Positions 34,257 to 36,511 of a stretch of 36,511 bases of DNA are shown here, one piece after another. Under the pieces are notes generated by a model. The model was not told the DNA's origin and did no database searches. It saw only the letters and a list, made by a program, of their open reading frames with translations. The DNA comes from Streptomyces sp. DI166 (GTDB taxonomy: Bacteria > Actinomycetota > Actinomycetes > Streptomycetales > Streptomycetaceae), in NCBI RefSeq assembly GCF_900091315.1, contig NZ_FLSP01000087.1, positions 1 to 36,511 on the forward strand, in the 5' to 3' direction. The first letter of the stretch is position 1. Each line of letters opens with the position of its first letter. Both the position numbers and the translations under genes were made by a program.

Positions 34257-35339
34257 TCAGGGGGCTTGCAGGTCGACCGGTCCGGCCAGGGCCGTACGGT
34301 GCGCGCCCGCGGTGCCGTAGGCGAGGGAGTCGGCCTTGGCGCGCTTGAGGTACAGGTGTACCGGGTGCTCCCAGGTCATGCCGATCCCGGCGTGCAGTTG
34401 CAGGGCCTCCTCGGCCGCGTGCACGGCGACGGAGGCGGCGTAGGACTGGGCCACGGCGACCGCGACCTGCGTGTCCTCGCCGGTGGTGAGGGCGTCCGCG
34501 GCGTTGCGGGCGGCGGCGCGCAGGTTGACGACCTCCAGCCACAACTGGGCGAGCCGGTGCTTGAGCGCCTGGAAGCCGCCGACGGGGCGGTTGAACTGCT
34601 TGCGTTCCTTCAGGTAGCGGACCGTCTCGGCCAACGACCAGTCGGCGAGGCCCAGTTGCTCGGAGGCGAGCAGTCCGGCACCGGCGCGCAGGGCGCGGTG
34701 GACGGCGGGCTCGGCGTCGCCGAGCAGTCGGCCCGGTGCGCCGTCGAGGGTGACCGTGGCCAGCGGCCGGGTCAGGTCGAGGGACACCTGGGGAGTGACC
34801 GTGGCGGCGGAGGCGTCGACCGCGTACAGGCCGCCGTCGTCGGCCGGCACGAGCAGCACGTCGGCCACGGCGGCGTCCGCGATGCCGGTCAACTCCCCGT
34901 GCAGCGTGCCGTCCTCGTGCCGTACCACCTTGTAGGCGGCGCCCGGGGCGACGCTCAGGGCGACGGCGAGGGTGCCGATGCGGCGGCCGGAGGCGAGATC
35001 GGCGAGGAGGTCGGGGGCGTCGCAGGCGAGCAGGGCCTCGGTGGCGACGACGGCGCTGGTGAGGAAGGGCACGGGGGCGACCGCGCGGCCCAGCTCCTCC
35101 AGGACCACGGCGGCTTCGCGGTGTGTGGCGCCCTGGCCGCCGTGTTCCTCGGGGACCAGCAGGCCCGCGAGGCCCATGCCGTCGGTGAGCGCCTTCCAGG
35201 CGGCGCGGTCGTGCGGGGAGTCCGATTCGGCGCGGGCCAGGACACCGGGGGCGTCGCAGTGGTCGGCGAGCAGGTCGCGGACGGCGGCGCGCAGCGCCTC
35301 TTCCTCCTCCGAGTACAGCAGGTCGGGCTGTGCGCTCAT
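34257..35339 (-). CDS. Acyl-CoA dehydrogenase, second (beta-like) chain
   Basis: A 360-aa acyl-CoA dehydrogenase with an N-terminal helical domain (LLYSEEEEALRAAVRDLLADH), LLVPEEHGGQGATHREAAVVLEELGRA, and a C-terminal domain with YLKERKQFNRPVGGFQALKHRLA and LQLHAGIGMTWEHPVHLYLKRAKAD. It has no GGTSEI-type end. The ATG at 35339 overlaps the stop of the other dehydrogenase (ATGA). Coupled pairs of this kind resemble the heterotetrameric FadE enzymes of steroid side-chain oxidation in mycobacteria. That similarity is by arrangement and motif only; the substrate is unknown. Confidence 0.9.
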   Translation of the reverse strand: MSAQPDLLYSEEEEALRAAVRDLLADHCDAPGVLARAESDSPHDRAAWKALTDGMGLAGLLVPEEHGGQGATHREAAVVLEELGRAVAPVPFLTSAVVATEALLACDAPDLLADLASGRRIGTLAVALSVAPGAAYKVVRHEDGTLHGELTGIADAAVADVLLVPADDGGLYAVDASAATVTPQVSLDLTRPLATVTLDGAPGRLLGDAEPAVHRALRAGAGLLASEQLGLADWSLAETVRYLKERKQFNRPVGGFQALKHRLAQLWLEVVNLRAAARNAADALTTGEDTQVAVAVAQSYAASVAVHAAEEALQLHAGIGMTWEHPVHLYLKRAKADSLAYGTAGAHRTALAGPVDLQAP

Positions 35340-36511
35340 CGGGCCAGGTCCTTCCAGGCGACGTCCTTGTCGGTGCGCGGTTCGGCGGGCAGGCCGAGGA
35401 CCCGCTCGGCGACGATGTTCAGCAGGATCTCGCTGGTGCCGCCCTCGATGCTGTTGCCCTTGGCGCGCAGATAGCGGTATCCGGCGTCGCGTCCGGTGAA
35501 GTCCACGAGTTCCGGCCGACGCATCGTCCAGTCCTCGTACAACAGGCCCTCCTCGCCGAGGAGTTCGACCTCCAGGCCGCTGATCTCCTGGTTGAGGCGG
35601 GCGAAGCCGAGCTTCATCCCGGCGCCCTCGGGTCCGGGCTGTCCGGCGACGAGCTGCTGGCGCAGGCGTTCGCCGGTGAGCCGGGCGACCTCCGCCTCGA
35701 CCCACAGCTTCAGCAGCCGCTGGTGCAGGTCGTGCGTACGCAGTTCGGGCCGCTCGCGCCAGACCTTGGTGACCGGGCCGATCATGCCGCCCTCGCGGGG
35801 CAGCCGCATGCCGCCGATGGCGACGCGCTCGTTGTTCAGCGTGGTCTGCGCGACCTTCCAGCCCTCGCCGACCGCGCCGAGGCGGCGGGAGTCCGGGATG
35901 CGTACGTCGGTGAGGAACACCTCGTTGAACTCGGCCTCGCCGGTGATCTGGCGCAGCGGGCGCACCTCGACACCGGGATCGGTCATGTCGCACAGGAAGT
36001 AGGTGATACCGGCGTGCTTGGGCACGTCCGGGTCGGTGCGCGCGATGAGGATGGCCCAGCGGGCGAGGTGGGCGCTGGAGGTCCACACCTTCTGCCCGTT
36101 GACGACCCAGTCGTCGCCCTCGCGCACCGCGCGGGTGCCGAGCGCGGCCAGGTCGGACCCGGCGCCGGGCTCGCTGAAGAGCTGGCACCAGACCTCCTCG
36201 CCGGTCCACAGGGGGCGCAGATAGCGCTGCTTCTGCTCCTCGGTGCCGTACTGGAGGATCGTCGGCGCGGCCATGCCGAGGCCGATGCCGATGCGGCGGG
36301 GGTCGTTGTCGGGGGCGCCCGCTGCCTCCAGCTCGGCGTCCACGACGGCCTGCAGGGAGCGCGGGGCGCCCAGTCCGCCGAGGCCCTCGGGGTAGTGCAC
36401 CCAGGCGAGCCCGGCGTCGAAGCGGGCGCGCAGGAAGTCCAGGCGGTCGGTCGTGGCGGGCGGGTGCGCGGCCAGGAACTCCTGGGTGAGGCGGCGCAGT
36501 TCGGCGGCGTC
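35336..36511 (-). CDS. Acyl-CoA dehydrogenase, first (alpha-like) chain, N-terminus outside window
   Basis: 391 residues are visible; the frame is open to the right edge (DAAELRRLTQEFLAAHPP). It has the FAD-binding QLFSEPGAGSDLAAL, WVVNGQKVWTSSAHLARWAILIARTD and the C-terminal GNSIEGGTSEILLNIVAERVLGLP typical of FadE proteins. The GTG at 36400 is an internal codon, not the start. It is upstream of and coupled to the 360-aa dehydrogenase, so the two probably form one alpha2beta2 enzyme. No link to the betaine genes is visible. Confidence 0.92.
   Translation of the reverse strand, partial: DAAELRRLTQEFLAAHPPATTDRLDFLRARFDAGLAWVHYPEGLGGLGAPRSLQAVVDAELEAAGAPDNDPRRIGIGLGMAAPTILQYGTEEQKQRYLRPLWTGEEVWCQLFSEPGAGSDLAALGTRAVREGDDWVVNGQKVWTSSAHLARWAILIARTDPDVPKHAGITYFLCDMTDPGVEVRPLRQITGEAEFNEVFLTDVRIPDSRRLGAVGEGWKVAQTTLNNERVAIGGMRLPREGGMIGPVTKVWRERPELRTHDLHQRLLKLWVEAEVARLTGERLRQQLVAGQPGPEGAGMKLGFARLNQEISGLEVELLGEEGLLYEDWTMRRPELVDFTGRDAGYRYLRAKGNSIEGGTSEILLNIVAERVLGLPAEPRTDKDVAWKDLAR

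Overview
The window looks like a Streptomyces chromosome (or a close actinomycete). GC content is very high, GTG/TTG starts and ATGA/GTGA gene overlaps are frequent, formaldehyde is handled by a mycothiol-type dehydrogenase, and one short interspersed repeat resembles those common between Streptomyces genes. No stretch longer than 300 bases lacks a gene. I saw no tRNA, rRNA, CRISPR array, transposase or integrase.

Positions 1-30464 form one dedicated catabolic island that takes choline and glycine betaine to pyruvate and CO2. Uptake is by an Opu-type ABC transporter (13157-17218). Choline is oxidised by a GMC choline dehydrogenase (20715-22385) and betaine aldehyde dehydrogenase (17239-18708). 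Betaine is demethylated by two paralogous Rieske oxygenases (2244-3386 and 23335-24465), probably fed by a separate Rieske ferredoxin and FAD reductase (24596-26118). Dimethylglycine oxidase (10505-12943) and a sarcosine oxidase with a fused delta-alpha subunit (4478-9599) then give glycine plus methylene-THF. GlyA and SdaA (1-2247) make serine and pyruvate. C1 units leave through FolD, PurU and a MetF-like reductase. Formaldehyde leaves through S-(hydroxymethyl)mycothiol dehydrogenase, an MBL hydrolase (26335-28049) and an FdhF/YdeP-type molybdoenzyme (28160-30464, which carries an apparent 1-base frameshift).

The most striking signal is regulatory. Nine promoter regions carry a tandem pair of 17-bp sites (GTTGC-N7-GCAAC, degenerate in places) repeating every 19 bp (18 bp once). 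In seven of them a TTGAC(A/G/C) -35 element lies 17 bp upstream of a weak -10, and in six of those the operators begin 0-3 bp after the -10. Two paralogous 265-aa IclR regulators (3656-4453 and 22536-23333) each carry the same 17-bp site over their own start codon and appear to be made from leaderless mRNAs. The likely reading is one betaine/C1 regulon repressed by this IclR pair.

From 30628 onward the content is unrelated: a Nudix hydrolase, a DUF779 protein, a secreted phosphodiester glycosidase-like protein, a 64-aa membrane protein, an exported PLC/GDPD-like phosphodiesterase, and a coupled pair of acyl-CoA dehydrogenases that runs off the right edge. None of these carries the 17-bp operator.
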